From positions 310,001-374,000 of the forward strand of contig CALSFV010000297.1 of assembly GCA_943737045.1 (NCBI GenBank): a stretch of 64,000 bases of DNA. The letters run 5' to 3'. A program made the position numbers and the translations under genes. Positions 34,209 to 45,740 of this stretch are shown here, piece by piece. The first letter of the stretch is position 1. The number at the start of each line of letters is the position of its first letter. The notes beneath the pieces are model-generated. The model worked only from the letters and a program-made list of their open reading frames with translations. It searched no databases and was not told where the DNA came from. Source of the stretch: Parapristionchus giblindavisi (Eukaryota > Nematoda > Chromadorea > Rhabditida > Diplogasteridae).

Positions 34209-34253
34209 TTAAGTCAGAAGGATTTTTTAATAGAAAATTAAAAATCAAATTTT

Positions 34254-34481
34254 TTGTACTTATTAAATATTATTACTTTACTTTATTACTCTTTTGTGAA
34301 ATCAGAAATGAGATTTTTCAATTCTGATGATTCTTTAAATAGCATAAGCAAAGCTTCTTCCTATGACAGGAGTTTCATTATCATAAGTCCAAAAGAGAAA
34401 GATAAAATAGAATTAGTTGACATTAAAATTGAAGAAAAAATAGTCGAAGTCAATGAAAAGGTAAGTGAAGGAGGAAAATGA
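34254..34481 (+). pseudogene. Short charged Maverick ORF, possibly fusogen tail
   Basis: 75 codons, hydrophobic start, then acidic and Lys-rich (KEKDKIELVDIKIEEKIVE). It directly follows the anchor segment and the inserted TTAA element. It could be the cytoplasmic tail of the fusogen or a separate small gene. It ends at the border of the next foldback. Confidence 0.35.
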
Positions 34482-34490
34482 CTCATTTAA

Positions 34491-36300
34491 GAGACCGGCT
34501 CGGTAATACTCGAGCATGGTCCGGACATTCGCCAAGACTTTCGATCTGATCCTCAATGCTTTCATCATAGACACATACCGGGGGGAGACCGATGAAAGCT
34601 ATAGTGAAAATACCCTTAGGCTCAAACCCGGCTCACATATGTCGCATAAAATAAAAAAATTGAAAAAATTCATAACTTTTCAATCTTGATAGCTAGGGCT
34701 TTTATTTCTTTTTATTGGTGAATATCATGTCGTGCTTTCGTCTTCATAGTGGTCACATTCCCTTGGAAATCCAAGTTTTCAGAGTCATCGAGAATTGCAA
34801 CCGAATGTGAGATATATGCAAATTGCAAAAATCGAAAATTAAATTTCTTGAAATTCGCAAGAGTAAGAGGAAGAGGATGTTTCTTTCATATAAATCAGTT
34901 GGAAGGTGGCGTACTGCAACCAAAGTTGTACCTTTGTTATCAGTAGAAGTGTACGCTATTGTACTACCGTAATCGGCAGGAATCGCAAATTGATTTTTTT
35001 TTCAGTCGACCCATGATTCTCAACCATGACCCCGGGTTCATGGTTGAGAATGGCTGAGGTCGAAAAATTCATGATGATCTTAGACCAAATACCATTTGGC
35101 ATTATATCAACAATGGACCAACTTTTATTTTTATGGATACCATAACTCGAATTACCGTAATCTAGCTACAGTATCCTATAATAATGTGGTGAAATTCTCG
35201 GAAAATTCAGGTGCGTGCATTACTATTACGGTAATTCGAGCTATGGTATCCATAAAAATAAAAGTTGGCCCACTGTTGATATAATGTCACATAGTATTTA
35301 GCCTGGGATCATCATGAACTTTTCGACCTCAGTCATTCTCAACCATGATCCACGGGTCATGGTTGAAAATCATGGTCCGACTGAAAAAAAATCAATTTGC
35401 GATTCCTGATGGTTACATTAGTCCAATAGCGTACACTCCTACTGATAAAAATGGTACAGCTTTGGATGCAGTACACTACCTACCAACCGATTTATATGAA
35501 AGAAACATATAAATATTCAAGTTTGATAAACAAAAAAAAAATTCGAGATCTGCGAAACGACGATTCTTCACGTTGTAGTCGTTTCTGCAAACACACATGC
35601 ATCAGCCACCATCCGCCCTATGAATCAACTTGCAATTACGGTCGACTGAATGTGGGAGTTGAAAAAATAAAAATAAAATAATTATTTTTCTCATTTTTTT
35701 AAAAATGTAGTCCGAGTCTATTTGTATATTTTTTCCTATGTACGCGCAATACTACGAGTAAAATGACATAATAAAGCTATCTCTTACTCTTGCGAATTTC
35801 AAGAAATTTAATTAACGATTTTTGCAATTTACATATATCTCACATTAGGTTGCAATTCTCGATGACTCTGAAAACTTGGATTTCCAAGGGAATGTGACCA
35901 CTATGTACAGAATTGTCAGGGCTACAATATGCCCTATGTCATTACCTGCCGTCTCTCTTCAACGAGGATAGAATACGAAAAATGCGAAAATCAGACACGA
36001 AAAAACATATTCAGAACGACATGAAATTACTGCTCAGTTGTGTTTATAAGAGTGAATGACATGTTATTCACCAATAAAAATAAAAGTCCTAGCTATCAAG
36101 ATTGAAAAGTTATGAATTTTCAATTTTTTATTTTATGAAACATATGTGAGCCGGGTTTGAGCCGAAGTGCATTTTCACTATTACTTTCGTCGGTCTCCCC
36201 CCGGAAAGTGTGTATGATGAAAGTATTGAGGGCCAGATCGAAAGTCTTGGCGAATGTCCGCCAGGGGGTCAAAATGCTCGAGTCTTACCGAGCCGGTCTC
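34491..36300. mobile_element. TTAA-flanked foldback element, 1.8 kb
   Basis: TTAA|GAGACCGGCTCGGTAA ... TTACCGAGCCGGTCTC|TTAA. Arms about 650 bp or more, with a central palindrome at 35040-35390 (ACCATAACTCGAATTACCG and inverse). ORFs inside are antisense images of each other. No transposase. Confidence 0.92.
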
Positions 36301-36540
36301 TTAAAAAATGTTTTTGCTACTTCAAGGCTACCAAAGAATACCAAAGAATCCAAAAGTGAGAAATTGAATACTAATATATCCGAATGATTGACTGACTGAA
36401 AGATTCCTAAATCCGAAGGATTGAATAAAAAGAATGCAGTTTTTCTTAGAGCCTTAAAAAGTGGAAAATCAGTAGGATCAGTGCCTATTGAAGGATCCGG
36501 TTTTAAGAGGATCTGAATTATCAACATTTAGATCTTAAGT
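36301..36540 (+). pseudogene. Lys-rich Maverick fragment, unassigned
   Basis: Plus-strand reading LPKNTKESKSEKLNT, stop, then IPKSEGLNKKNAVFLRALKS and PIEGSGFKRI, stop. Codon composition is like the neighbouring transposon genes. A Polinton structural protein is possible, but no domain is recognised. Confidence 0.3.
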
Positions 36541-36543
36541 GTA

Positions 36544-37087
36544 CAGTACAGCCCGGTCGTGTTTTGTACACATTCTGCGCTGCGCGCCGCTGCGGGGCGC
36601 ATTTGGACGCATCATTTATTTCCTTTGCGTATGAATATTTTTGAATTCTCAAAGTCTTAATCATGAGTTTCCGTGATAAAAAGTTCTTTTAATGACCAAA
36701 GAAACTGAAACAAAATTTTTATTAATGAGAAAAAACAATTAAAAGGCAAATCACACTGGTCCGAAAATGATCACTATTAATTTACTGGAAAGGTATACTG
36801 TAATATTGCGTATCGATCGCACGATCGCCGTAAGACCTATTTTAAAATTTACAGTACCCATCATTTTCGGACCAGTGTGATTTGCCTTTTAATTGTTTTT
36901 TCTCATTAATAAAAATTTTGTTTCAGTTTCTTTAGTCATTAAAAGAACTTTTCATCACGGAAACTCATGATTACGACTTTGAGAATTCAAAAATATTCAT
37001 ACGCAAAGGAATTAAATGATTCGTCCAAATGCGCCCCGCAGCGGAGCGCAGCGCAGAATGTGTACAAAACACGACCGGGCTGTACTG
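36544..37087. mobile_element. TA-flanked TIR element, 544 bp
   Basis: CAGTACAGCCCGGTCGTG ... CACGACCGGGCTGTACTG between TA (36542-36543, 37088-37089). Arms about 230 bp. A partial related sequence (CAGCCCGATATCC, then AGTCTTAATTATGAGTTTCC) is at 49323-49540. Confidence 0.92.
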
Positions 37088-37540
37088 TAATTCAATATGA
37101 AGATCAATTAGATCATTTGGATTACAATCCCCAAGATTAAGATAAATACTGTCTAGATTGTAACTAACTTTATGATATATTAAATTATGTGGTTCAAAGT
37201 GTACTTCACCATTTTTCTTGAATCCAAACTTACAAATAACATAACTTGGAAATTGATCGACATAATTATTTTCAATCAGACTACATCTCATTAGTTCACA
37301 GTTATAATCTTTTTGTTCACTTTTAAAGGGAGCGTTACCTCTCTCAATGGTCTCTTCATTGCGCACACTATTTCTCTGTTCTCAAACAACGAGACAGCAT
37401 TGCGCGTCGAAGAGACCATTGAGAGAGGTTACGCTCCCTTTAAGAATCATCCCATTTATCCTAACAACAAGGTTTGGTTGTTCCTTAAAGATGGGGACAC
37501 ACGAAAAGAATGATTGGCTCCTACCACGATGGGAATGAGC
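37088..37540 (-). pseudogene. Maverick structural-type protein fragment, split by a MITE
   Basis: Minus strand: PIFKEQPNLVVRINGMI (before the MITE at 37327-37439), then QKDYNCELMRCSLIENNYVD, FPSYVICKFGFKKNGEVHF, HKVSYNLDSIYLNLGDCNP up to the next TIR element. Coding-like and uninterrupted apart from the MITE. A minor capsid (penton-like) protein or another part of the capsid gene is possible; not proven. Confidence 0.45.
37327..37439. mobile_element. MITE, AGGGAGCGTTACC family, complete copy
   Basis: TTAA|AGGGAGCGTTACCTCTC ... GAGAGGTTACGCTCCCT|TTAA, 113 bp, almost entirely palindromic. It sits inside the structural-protein fragment. Confidence 0.93.
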
Positions 37541-37639
37541 CCCCTCATTCATATACTGTAAGTAAAAAGTGTATTTATGTTCAGTTTGCGACCGGCACTC
37601 AACCTTTGCCCTCTCATTAGGCCCCTTCCCATCTCTTTT

Positions 37640-37801
37640 TCTCCATTCCCTGCACTATTGAACTTCTTTCAATCGTGATTATGCCAATCAATACGCAGAA
37701 TCATTATAAAAGAAATAGTATGTGGTGACTTATATGACTTTTGCTACCATCCTGTCTTCACAGTTTATTCACGAAAATATTCGTGGGACACCACGTTTAA
37801 T
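37640..37801 (+). mobile_element. Right half of a TTAA tRNA-core element (copy f)
   Basis: Shares AATCATTATAAAAGAAATAGT, CTGTCTTCACAGTTTATTCA and the right end TTCGTGGGACACCACG|TTTAA with the other copies. The left half with the tRNA-like core is missing. Confidence 0.7.
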
Positions 37802-38678
37802 ACGTTCAGGAAACTCGAAGTGAAAAGTTTGTTCTTCTTTGGTCATGTGAAGAAAGATGCTTTTCAGTGTAGTCATTTTTTTATTTTTTTTTCGGTTTGC
37901 TTTTAAACTTTTTTAACTTGAACTTAGCGAAAGGTGTAATTTAATTACACTTATAATTTTTCAAGGTTTTAAAACGCATTCTCCCTTACAGCGGAGGGGC
38001 TGTCGTGGGGGCATGGCACAATGTTTCAAAATCATCCTAGGCGACTCATATTTGATGGTTGGAGTCCCTAGGGGCGGCATACACTTCAGCCAAAAATTTG
38101 ACCCAAATTATCGATTTTTGATCTACCAAAAGTCGAAAAATCAAAGTGTGATTTCCATGGCATGTAGTATACCATTCGATAGAGGATCCAAAGTTATATA
38201 AGTATACCAAGTTTCATAAGTTTTCATAACTTCATGTTCGAGAAATATCCGATTTTCCGATTTTGGACTAGGTTTTTTTGTTTCGATCTCATGGCTTACT
38301 ATGTTACTATCATTTCCAGTCTCTGGATTTTTGATATGTTGTGTAAAAATGGATGCGCTATCCAAATATCATACTTATCTGGACCAGCTACAAACCGCCC
38401 ATAGTGATATCATGCGACGAATGCCTTACTTTTAACGCCCGAACGCCGACGCAGGTTCGAATCCTGTCACAGACATAAATTTTTGCAAATTTTTTTCGCT
38501 TCAAATTTGACTTTAAACTATATTTTCATGTGTTTTATCGTCTTTTCACTAATTTATTGTACGAAATGAGCACATACAATACCAGAAATATTTTAAGAAA
38601 TCTTATAACTGATACAGTATCGGAAAAAGTCTTTCGACGTACGAAAAAAAAGGTTTTTCGTCACTGATATTTCTTTAA

Positions 38679-39042
38679 AGAAGGGGACCCTCGAGTTTTT
38701 TCGTGACTAAACTGGCCAGGCAGAACTATAGATCACATCTCCCTGAATACAAAAACAATTTTCTCTAAAATTTTAGATGCCCCGGAATGTCGTAATACGA
38801 GCTTAAAGTTCATTGATCCTCCAGGGAAAGGCGCGAGTTTTTGAATTTGAAGGATGAATACATAGAAAATTGCAAACGGAAATCGAACACGCGTGGTGCG
38901 GTTACAAGCGCTGAGTAATAACCACTGAGCCACACGCTCTACGCCCTTAATCGCGCAAATCCAATAGAGATCATGATGCCACTTCCTATGTCCAACGTTC
39001 TTCATGACAATAGCGCTAACCAAATCTCGTGGGTCCCCTTCT
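38679..39042 (-). mobile_element. TTAA-flanked element with tRNA-like core (AGAAGGGGACCC family)
   Basis: TTAA|AGAAGGGGACCC ... GGGTCCCCTTCT|TTAA. Minus-strand core TGTGGCTCAGTGGTTATTAC and GTGTTCGATTTCCG. The TIR differs from the AGGTGGAGTCC family. The opposite arm of the host foldback (about 40103) has a single TTTAAA site without the element, an empty site. Confidence 0.9.
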
Positions 39043-39077
39043 TTAAAAAATGATTTTTGTTGCTATTATCTGTTTAA

Positions 39078-39188
39078 GGGAGCATCACCTCTCTCAATGG
39101 CCTCTTCATTGCGCACACTATTTCTCTGTTCTCTAACAACGAGATGCATTGAGCGTCGAAGAGACCATTGAGTGAGGTTACGCTCCCT
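39078..39188. mobile_element. MITE, GGGAGCGTTACC family, copy in foldback arm
   Basis: Same family as 37327-37439. The opposite arm (about 40077-40084) reads CTTTAAGCAGATAAT without it, so it inserted after the arms formed. Confidence 0.92.
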
Positions 39189-40818
39189 TTAAAAGAAGAC
39201 AAATATACATTGAAACTCGTTAAACATCTCGGTTTTCGCAAAGATCAAAGTACAATGATCAGCAATAGAGTAAAAACTGTTGTGACTTTTAATTATAGTT
39301 TCATCTGTTTTGCCGTGTTTACACTAATTTATTGTACGAAATAACCATAAACATTATCAGAAATCGTAGAACTAATTGAGTATCGACAAAAAAGTCATGG
39401 GACGCTTTTTTCATTTTTTTGTAACATTTGATTCAGGAAAGCAGTTAGGCAGATATTTTGTGTCAATGTACGCAACTCTTCAAAGAATCCAACCAACTTT
39501 TAACTCAAATTTCTCTGGTTACAATCCTTTCATGTCTATTCTCTTTTGCTGATTTTTCTCATCCATCTTACATATTTGACGCAAAAGAAAACCCTCTTAG
39601 AGCTTAATCGCGCCCTACTAGTTTATCCACAGATTGTGGTAGTCAAAGCTCTTCATTCGCTCGCAGGGCATGAAAAACATCTTTTTTTGGAAGGAATGAT
39701 TTTGAGATCCTATCGTTCAAAGCGCAGGTCTCTTAAAATTATGGCTTCTCATCAGGTAGCTTTGTAATGTATCATATATTTATTTCCCTTATTTTGGTTT
39801 TGTTCAGATTCCTTTCAGACCGACAACACACGTTCTGTTGAGCTCTACTCGGTTACAGCGCGTACGCTTAAACTTGCGCTTTCTCTCCCTAGCAGTTCTC
39901 CTCCCTGCGCCTTTTTTGATGAATTCTCTTATTTTTACAGCTCCTATATATGTTAGAGATGCTCACAAATGTTTTTACTTTATTGCTGAACTTTGTTCTT
40001 TGATCTTTGTCTACAACTTTTCAAACATTTTGCGAAAACCGAGATGTTTAACGAATTTCAATGTATATTTGTCTTCTTTAAGCAGATAATAACAACAAAA
40101 AAGCATTTTTAAAGAAATATCACTGACGAAAAACCTTTTTTTTTCGTTCGTCGAATGACTTTTTCCGATACTGTATCAGTTATAAGATTTTTTAGTATTT
40201 CTTGTAATGTCTTTGATCATTTCGTACAATAAATTAGTGAAAAGACGATAAAACACATGAAAACATAATTTAAAGTCAAATTTGAGGCGAAAAAAATTTG
40301 CTAAAACTTATGTCTGTGACAGGATTCGAACCTGCGTCGGCGTTCGGGCGCTAAAAGTAAGGCATTCGTCGCATGATATCACTATGGGCGGTTTGTAGCT
40401 GGTCCAGATAAGTATGATATTTGGATAGCGCATCCATTTTTACACAACATATCAAAAATCCAGAGACTGGAAATGATAGTAACATAGTAAGCCATGAGAT
40501 CGAAACAAAAAAACCTAGTCCAAAATCGGAAAATCGGATATTTCTCGAACATGAAGTTATGAAAACTTATGAAACTTGGTATACTTATATAACTTTGGAT
40601 CCTCTATCGAATGGTATACAACATGCCATAGAAATCACACTTTGATTTTTCGACTTTTGGTAGATCAAAAATCGATAATTTGGGTCAAATTTTTGGCTGA
40701 AGTGTATGCCGCCCCTAGGGACTCCAACCATCAAATATGAGTCGCCTAGGATGATTTTGAAACATTGTGCCACACCCCCGCCGCTCTTATGGATAACGCG
40801 TTTTAAATAGTTTGAAAG

Positions 40819-41285
40819 ATGAGTTCTTCTAAAAGCGACTTCAATGATTATTCAGTGAAAAATTATTATCCAGAAAGAAATAATAATCCATTACTTCCTC
40901 AAAGTATAAGAGGTTGTATTATTGGTAAAAGTGGATGTGGAAAGACTAATTTACTAATGAATTTGCTTCTCGATTCTCCCAATCGCATTGATTACCTTGA
41001 CTACAATAATTTGTATATTTTCTCTAGTACTTTATTTCAACCTTGTTATCAAGCATTAATTAATGGTCTTAGTGAAGGATTAAGTAAAAAAGAAATTAGA
41101 GAGTTTCAAAAAGCAAGACTTCATAATTGAAGAAAAGGAAAATCCCCAAAGAATCATTAATGTTTTCACTTCAGACAAAATATAAGATATTCCAGATCCT
41201 TCAACTTTAGATGCTAATAAAAAGACTCTAATAATATTTGATGATCTTTTACTAGAAAAACAAAATAAAATAGAACGATATTATA
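40819..41285 (+). pseudogene. Maverick packaging ATPase, N-terminal part (Walker A and B)
   Basis: Role in the family: FtsK/HerA-type (A32-like) ATPase that packages DNA into capsids. ATG 40819; Walker A GCIIGKSGCGKTNLLMNLLL at residues about 31-50; then SEGLSKKEIREFQK. A frameshift near 41118 and one TAA near 41190 follow; Walker B LIIFDDLLLEKQNK is in the new frame (about 41225-41270). The frame runs to IERYYT, where a LINE fragment interrupts it. Confidence 0.88.
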
Positions 41286-42162
41286 CTATCACACATTTCT
41301 ATTATCTCTAAGAAAGCCACGTCATTAGTATATTTACTATTCCGCTCGATCTCTTGTACCAAACCCGATGTGTATATTCATGCTTTTAAATGTTATATTC
41401 TTCCCATAGTTGAATATGCTTCCCCTGTGTGGTCCCCATCGTCCAAAGGTCTTGTTCGTAAATTAGAAAATATATCACATCTTTTTACTCGTCTTTTATT
41501 TTACCGCTGTAATCGTATTGTTGGTTTCCCTCGTTTCCCACCCTCATACCCCGCTAGATTGTCCTTGTATTCTCTCCCAACTCTGTACCACAGAAGAACA
41601 GTAATAGATATTATTTATGCTCTTAAGATCCTTCGTTGTCAAATAGATTTGCCAGCTAGTCATTTCTTTGTATTTAAACCCACATTTGGTCGTGTATCTT
41701 GCTTTGCTTTCCATATTCCTCTCGCTAGACGAGAAAATCTTAGATCATCTTTCTCTATTAGAGTTGCTCGTTTTCTGATTAAATTATATTGTATTATTGA
41801 TTCATCCACCATAGCATGTACCACTTCCGTTATCAAAGCTAAATTGCTTTCCTCCCAAGATCTTATTGAGAAATTAGGAATCACAATTACCCCTCTTTAG
41901 TGCCCTCATTCTAGACTCTCTCGATTCAATCCGATATATATTGAATCATTGCGGACCTCTCCACCGCTAGGCCTTGCCAACCTAACCTGTCATTGATCGC
42001 CGTTTGATCTTTGATACAGAGTCTTTTCTGAGCTGCACTTCCCATCCTCCCCTTTACCCTCCCCCTCTCCCGATAATTTCTATCTATCCCACAAGCTCTT
42101 TTCATCTGTTATTTCAAATGTTGTCGCATCTTATTGATGTATGATAAATTAAATTAAAAATT
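41286..42162 (+). mobile_element. 5'-truncated LINE (non-LTR retrotransposon) inside the ATPase gene
   Basis: ORF 41370-41900: reverse-transcriptase C-terminal region typical of CR1/jockey-type LINEs (ILPIVEYASPVWSPSSKGL, KLENISHLFTRLLFYRCN, LPTLYHRRTVIDIIYALKIL), stop, then a 3' UTR ending near TAAATTAAATTAAAAA. The RT catalytic domain and endonuclease are absent. Target duplication not determined. Confidence 0.88.
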
Positions 42163-42363
42163 AGAGGAAGACACTCAGGAGTTGATTGTTTTTACATTTC
42201 TCAGAATCATATAAAGCTCCCAAAGAATACTATTCGAGAAAATGCTAACTTCTTCATAATATTCCCACAAGATAAGATGAATCTCGATCACATATACATG
42301 GATCATTGTTCAGAAATAAAAAAAAGAAGAATTTTTCGAAATAAAGAGAGAAATTTGAAGTAA
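42163..42363 (+). pseudogene. Maverick packaging ATPase, C-terminal part
   Basis: 67 codons: RGRHSGVDCFYISQNHIKLP, TIRENANFFIIFPQD, LDHIYMDHC, stop at 42361. It continues the ATPase exactly where the LINE cut in (IERYYT | RGRHSG). The VDCFYISQ strand with Gln and the IRENAN motif match Polinton ATPases. Confidence 0.88.
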
Positions 42364-42501
42364 GAAGTATAATTTTTTAACAATTGATAAATCTAGTCCC
42401 ATGGAAGATGGAAATTTCAGAAAGTGTTTAAAGTATTTTTATGTATTCTGAAGAATCCTAGAAATCTTCGATTTTGATATCTTATAACACTTCTTACGCT
42501 T

Positions 42502-42870
42502 CTAGGAAGCTTGCTTATTTTTCTCAGGTTTTATCATAATACTCGAAAACATTCTATCCATCTCTTCAATTCCACTTTTATCACTATGTTTTTCAGCTTG
42601 TTTAGCAATAATTGATTTGTACTGTTTTTCTCTTTCCAGTAGGAGTTCTATAGTATCTTGTTTCTTGAAGTTCGACTATTTATAGGTTTCTTTTGCAACA
42701 TGAGTCTTCTCTAGAGCTATGAAAAGTTGTTTCAAACCTTTTTTATAAACATTATCTATTCTTAATGTATCTATACCTTTAATAATCAAGTCTAGTGAAT
42801 CAGCATTTTCTTCAATTAAATTTTGCAAATCAGGATTTTTTGCCCAAAATTTTTTTATGGATACCCCCAT
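42502..42870 (-). pseudogene. Charged Maverick-type ORF with one stop
   Basis: One frame from 42870 to 42502 with a single TAG after KETYK: LQNLIEENADSLDLIIKGID ... LLEREKQYKSIIAKQAEKHS ... FSSIMIKPEKN. Helical, charged, no recognised domain. The first codons (MGVSI) lie in a repeat shared with 45660-45740, so the true start is probably elsewhere. Confidence 0.4.
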
Positions 42871-42929
42871 GGGCCCCCATCACAAAATGGGTATTCATTT
42901 GGGCTGGTTCCTTGAAAACAGATGTGGCA

Positions 42930-43135
42930 GGGTAAAACTTCTGACAAGACGCTTCTGACTGACGCATTATCACTGGTTCGAAGCATATTGCCGAACTGTC
43001 ATATTTTCAAAAAGCGCGAATTACCCTGCGATTGCAAGCATGATTCATTCACGATTCTAACGATCAACAAGCTACAAATTTTACTATCTGTCTTCACAGT
43101 TTATTCAGGCAAATATTCGCGGGAGTCCATCTTTA
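42930..43135 (+). repeat. Right part of a TTAA tRNA-core element carried in the duplicated block
   Basis: Matches 23060-23265 of copy b (GACGCTTCTGACTGA ... CGCGGGAGTCCATCT|TTAA). It marks the left edge of the block shared with the first kinase-like copy. Confidence 0.85.
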
Positions 43136-43545
43136 ATAATATGTACTTTTTTCTGGCGCACCTTTTCGACCACCTTCAATTTTCGCAATTTTAAACCATT
43201 TTAAGGCTTATTTTCATTGATTTTGTGTCTTAACTCTTCAAAAATGTGTCATTTTCAACAATTTTCAAAAATGAGGAAATGGTCGAAAGGTGCGTTATAA
43301 AAAAAATATGGTCGAAATCCAGTGGTCGAAATGGTCGAAATATTGCGCTTTAATTATATAAAAATGTTAGAATGAAAAATAATGTATATATAACATTCTC
43401 AGTCTGTATTTTAAATATTCTTTAGATCAATAATATATGTCAACATTAACATTATCAGAAACCTTATAATAGTTTATTAAAAATATATTCGTCACGTTGA
43501 AAAGATATTCGTGTGCAACAAAAATATCTTATTACACAAACATGT

Positions 43546-45253
43546 TTATTTCAAACCTGAGCGTAATGTCTCAAAGTTTGCTTTGATGTCTTCGATATAT
43601 TTTTCAACATCGCCAGTACCATTATCGAATTTGATACCATGCTTTCTCAAAAATGCTTTCTCTTCATCAATAAGGTTGGACGTCACAGCTCTTATTCCTA
43701 TCCAACGATCTAACGCAACTTTTGCTATTTCAATTCTTTTTTCTGGTCCGATTTTCCGCAGGATTTCATTGACATCAAATTGATCTAATTTGTTCCCGTT
43801 CTTGAAATCATTTATGATGTCACGTTGAAGGAAATTATCGCCTTGAGGTGGACAAAAATCAATTATTGATAATACATTTCTCTTGTCAACACCAAAATTT
43901 CCACTGTACAGATCAGTAATTCCAAGAATCAGCCGGAGTATGTAGGCCTAAAATGAGTTTTATTAGGATATATATTTTTGAATTTTAAATAAAATTACCT
44001 CGACGACAATTTTGATCTGCAATTCTGCGTCGTTGACCTCTTCCAAATCATGAAAACCATCAACTTGTTTAGTCATGATAAAATAAATGTAGATTGACTT
44101 TGAGTAATAGGGGAAATATACAATTGGTCCAGAATCAATGTAGTTCAGAAATCGATAAACAAAGGTTTCGATCAAATTTGGTGGGAATCGATCTGAAGTG
44201 CTTATGACTTTAGCTGTCCCAGATCGATGATATGTTTTCAAATAGTAGCGTGTCAGAGTATCTCCATTCATAACTTTTGCTATTGTTCCCGACATGATTC
44301 CAACAGTTTTAGGTTCAAATTCGACAGTCGATTCAGGATCTAAACTGGCAAAAAATGCTTTCGCACTCTCTTTAAAGGCGGGCAGAAGTCGATCGATTAA
44401 TCTGAAATTTAAAACGTCTTAAAACTCTTTCTACAATCTACTAGTTTTTTAATAAAAAATGTGTAAATTAAATAGATTAAAAATTAAATTAAAATTTGAC
44501 AAACTTGTAATAATAAAATAGCTAAATTAAGTTTGTTTTAGCCTGTTAATTTTTGGCCTGTTAAGTTTGTTTTTAGCCTGTTAATAAAAATAGAAAATAT
44601 AGTATAAAAAATAAGGTATCTTGCATACCTTTTAATATTTATTTTTATTTTAAGAAAGTTTCTAAAATTTAAATAGATATTAACAAACCTCATCGCTTGG
44701 CCACGCTTTTGCACCCACGTTGTGCCAAAATTCGGATATGCCAACAAAAATTTTGAACTTTCTAATTGTGCCGACAAATCAATAGCCAAATAAGCAGATG
44801 CTTTTCGGTCATTTCTGTCCGCATTTGTATCGTTTACAACATTACAATGGGATAGAAAATTAACCCAATATTTAAGTGCAGTGTGCTTCTGAAATTATTC
44901 ACATTAAAGTTTATTTTAATACAATTTCGGCTTAGTGGTTCAAAATAAACAAAAATAATAATAAAAACACTTACGACCACAATCACATCGTCATCTTTGA
45001 AATCATGTTCTCGAAGCGTAGATTTAAGCGAAATTATCTGTTTCCCTTTGTGATAGAGTTCTTGATAATTTTCATGGATACTCCAAAAGGAGTTAATCGC
45101 CTTGCTGAGCTGTATAATTGTCGTCTAAAACAAAACATTCAAATTAGTTAGAATAGAATTGTTTAAAAAAACCTCGTCAGGAAATGTTACTGGTTTCTGA
45201 CAATGGGATACTCCGCCTTGATCGTGTAGAGTGAGAATCAAACTTCTTTCCAT
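43546..45253 (-). CDS. Kinase-like Maverick cargo gene, copy 2, intact
   Basis: Five exons (minus): 45173-45253, 44975-45124, 44689-44888, 43999-44401, 43546-43947; 1236 nt, 411 residues plus stop, all junctions GT-AG and in phase. Start MERSLIL follows an acceptor; a likely 5' UTR exon ends at AAGGCATAAG|GTAATT near 45406. No signal peptide or TM seen. Candidate kinase-fold marks: Lys199 in YYLKTYH, Glu222 in LIETF, a strand before Met253-Thr254, Asp290-x4-Asn295 in ITDLYSGNFGVD, and Asp308-Phe309 in LSIIDF. This K/E/D-N/D order fits PI3K- or HipA-like atypical kinases; activity is inference. Published nematode Maverick cargo includes a kinase-like family called krma (recalled; homology to be tested). 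Copy 1 is frameshifted; a third piece lies at 46827-47000. Confidence 0.75.
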
Positions 45254-45589
45254 TGTTGTGGTACTGAAAAAAAAACAATGATTATCATAGATGGGAAATC
45301 ACGAAATCAAGGCAAACTACAGAAGAAAGGAAAGTCTTTGTATTCATAAAAGTTAATGGAAGAATGCGATGTTGGTAGGTTCTCTCACGCGTGAAAAATT
45401 ACCTTATGCCTTCATGGGCGTCCCGCTGGTATACTGTAGTTCTTTCGAGTTGGGTGGTTGTGTTGGAGCGTAATTTTTATTCCTAGCATTAAAATTATAT
45501 TTTTTAAATTATTTTTATTAATATTATAATTATTTAATTAAAAATTGAATGTATTTGGCAGAATGACATATTACATGTATTCTGATGAT

Positions 45590-45740
45590 GATTTTCAGAC
45601 ACCGGCTCAGTGAGATTAAAGGAAGTGCCGGACATCGACCTCACCGATTTGGCTCAAATTTTTTTTGTGGATACCTCCATGAGCCCCCATCACAAAATGG
45701 GTATACATTAGGGCTGATTCCATGAAACACAGACGTGGCG
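45590..45740 (+). repeat. Border repeat of the duplicated kinase-like block
   Basis: 45600-45650 (GTGAGATTAAAGGAAGTGCC, ACATCGACCTCACCGATTTG) is inverse to 25955-26010 at the edge of copy 1; both read VRxxEVxDIDLTDLAQ, so it may be exon-derived. 45660-45740 (GGATACCTCCATGAGCCCCC) is a direct repeat of 42855-42930 at the other edge of the block. Confidence 0.7.

Larger units (their letters stand above)
37978..40805. mobile_element. Large foldback element with tRNA-like core in each arm
   Basis: Left AAAACGCATTCTCCC and the GGGGGCATGGCACAATG segment are inverted at 40754-40805. Arms are about 37978-39275 (with two later insertions) and 39975-40805. Each arm carries a tRNA-like module (38399-38477; inverse at about 40313-40391) with perfect B-box GGTTCGAATCC. 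The centre contains part of the 3906-5547 family. The ORF ending ...TLDPLSNGI is present in both arms. Confidence 0.9.

Noticed and set aside
38141..38365. Conserved ORF also found at 40421-40645
   Set aside because: Its conservation is due to the two arms of one palindrome, not to protein selection.
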